NCBI GenBank assembly: GCA_964593865.1
Contig: CAZQKE010000003.1
Span: 1 to 14,327, forward strand
DNA from: CAZQKE01 sp964593865
GTDB lineage: Bacteria; Chloroflexota; Anaerolineae; JAAYZQ01
Direction of reading: 5' to 3'
Length of the DNA stretch: 14,327 nucleotides
Position 1 is the stretch's first letter. Each line of letters starts with the position of its first letter. A model generated the notes under the pieces. It searched no databases, had not been told where the DNA came from, and saw only the letters and a program-made list of their open reading frames with translations. The translations under genes and the position numbers were made by a program. Positions 13,341 to 14,327 of the stretch are shown one piece after another.

Positions 13341-14327
13341 CTACATCCCCACTCCGTCAATCGCTGTACCACAGTAGGTGCATTTTCCGTTGCGGGTGTG
13401 CCGCTCCGTCACCTGGAACCCCCACCGCCCGATGACGATCCGTCCGCAACCGGGACAGAGGGTGTCTTCCAAGTGCGCACCGGGCATGTTGCCCACATAG
13501 ACGTAGCGCAGCCCTGCTTCCCGACCCAGTTCGTAAGCGCGGCGTAGGGTGGAGAGCGGCGTCGGCCCCCGGTCGCGCATCTTGTAATCGGGGTGGAAGC
13601 GGCTGACGTGCCACGGTGTCTCGACGCCCAGCTCCTCGGCGATAAAGCGGGCGATGTCGTCCAGCTCTGCCTCCGAATCGTTCATGCCCGGCACGACCAG
13701 GGTGGTCACTTCAACCCAGATGCCCAACTCTTTCATCGCCTTGAGGGCGTCCAGCACCGGCCGGAGCCGGGCGCCGCACACCTTTTTGTAGGTCTCGTCG
13801 CGGAAGGCTTTCAGGTCCACATTGGCCGCGTCGAGCCAGGGTTCATGGTCGGCGGTCACGCCCTGGAACATTTCCAGCATCTCGCGGGTCATATAGCCGT
13901 TGGTCACATAGACGCTGGCGATGCCCTGGGCGTGGGCCAGGCGGGCGATGTCGTAGCTGTATTCGAAAAAGATGGTCGGTTCGGTGTAGGTGTAGGCGAT
14001 GGAACGGGAGCCGTAGCGGGCCGCCGCCCGGACCACCTCTTCCGGCGTTGCCCGGTGGCCCACGATCTGCCCCCGCTCGCGGGGCATCTGGGAGATGTCC
14101 CAGTTTTGGCAAAAGGTACAGCGAAAGTTGCAACCCACGGTGGCGATGGAAAAGGCGGTGCTGCCGGGGTAGAAATGAAAGAGCGGCTTTTTCTCGATGG
14201 GGTCCACCGCCTGGGAAAGGGGCAGGCCGTAAACCAGGGTATAGAGCACGCCCTCGCGGTTTTCGCGGACCAGGCAGACTCCCTTGCGCCCCGGCGCAAT
14301 GACGCAGCGATGGGCGCACAGGTTGCA
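13341..14327 (-). CDS. amrS: AmmeMemoRadiSam system radical SAM enzyme, 5' end outside window
   Basis: The reading frame is open to the right edge, so the start codon is missing. The visible 328 residues begin with CNLCAHRCVIAPGRKGVC, the Cys-rich N-terminal signature of this family. VDPIEKKPLFHFYPGS and the radical SAM cluster motif CNFRCTFCQNW follow, then the TEPTIFFEY and VDLKAF strands. The C-terminal rubredoxin-like pairs CPGC and CTYC probably bind zinc. The family is related to pyruvate formate-lyase activating enzymes and is usually found with a MEMO-like and an AMMECR1-like protein, which may lie upstream. The natural substrate is unsettled. Downstream there is only the degenerate region and the restriction gene, so any partner genes must lie beyond the right edge. 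Confidence 0.93.
   Translation of the reverse strand, partial: CNLCAHRCVIAPGRKGVCLVRENREGVLYTLVYGLPLSQAVDPIEKKPLFHFYPGSTAFSIATVGCNFRCTFCQNWDISQMPRERGQIVGHRATPEEVVRAAARYGSRSIAYTYTEPTIFFEYSYDIARLAHAQGIASVYVTNGYMTREMLEMFQGVTADHEPWLDAANVDLKAFRDETYKKVCGARLRPVLDALKAMKELGIWVEVTTLVVPGMNDSEAELDDIARFIAEELGVETPWHVSRFHPDYKMRDRGPTPLSTLRRAYELGREAGLRYVYVGNMPGAHLEDTLCPGCGRIVIGRWGFQVTERHTRNGKCTYCGTAIDGVGM

Noticed and set aside
13175..13547. Plus-strand open frames over the AmrS 3' end
   Set aside because: They are antisense to a clearly recognised gene and have no ribosome site or family features.

Overview
This is a GC-rich bacterial chromosome segment. Two alanine tRNA genes and leuS sit at the left, a polyprenyl sugar-phosphate transferase and an MscS-type channel follow, and the right three fifths of the window lies on the minus strand. 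The gene mix (BchE-like radical SAM protein, AmmeMemoRadiSam enzyme, ba3-like heme-copper oxidase set, MscS, HD-domain CCA enzyme) would fit a Chloroflexota bacterium such as an Anaerolineae or Caldilineae relative. That placement is an inference from gene content, not a proof.

Layout. Bases 1-161 hold a left-truncated tRNA-Ala(CGC) and a complete tRNA-Ala(GGC), closed by a perfect 12-bp hairpin terminator. A good sigma-70 type promoter (222-250) then drives leuS (280-2745), followed closely by a WbaP/WcaJ-like sugar transferase (2768-4192) and an MscS-family channel (4225-5328), all on the plus strand. The channel gene converges on an HD-domain tRNA nucleotidyltransferase (6754-5342, minus).

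The most interesting part is the minus-strand block 10034-6765. It starts at a promoter whose CRP/FNR-type dyad is centred exactly at -41.5 from the predicted start. It then reads through a 48-aa zinc-ribbon protein, a DUF1858 hybrid-cluster-type redox disulfide protein, a YgbA (nitrous-oxide-stimulated promoter family) protein, a 34-aa single-helix protein, a cupredoxin subunit II that has lost its CuA ligands, and a heme-copper oxidase subunit I in which the helix-VI CuB histidine is Asp. It ends at a strong intrinsic terminator. Order and sizes match a ba3-type oxidase (IIa-II-I). The altered metal sites and the nitrosative-stress neighbours suggest a noncanonical nitric oxide reductase operon controlled by an FNR/DNR-type regulator.

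Further right on the minus strand are a PHP phosphoesterase overlapping a B12-binding-type radical SAM gene (10075-12359), then a PD-(D/E)XK restriction endonuclease resembling the XcyI family (12425-13069) with no methyltransferase beside it. Next comes a 270-bp degenerate stretch, and finally the 3' part of an AmmeMemoRadiSam radical SAM enzyme that runs off the right edge. CCCGGG, the site cut by XcyI, was not found anywhere in this window by eye, although CCCGG occurs about forty times. This supports long exposure to a CCCGGG-specific restriction system.
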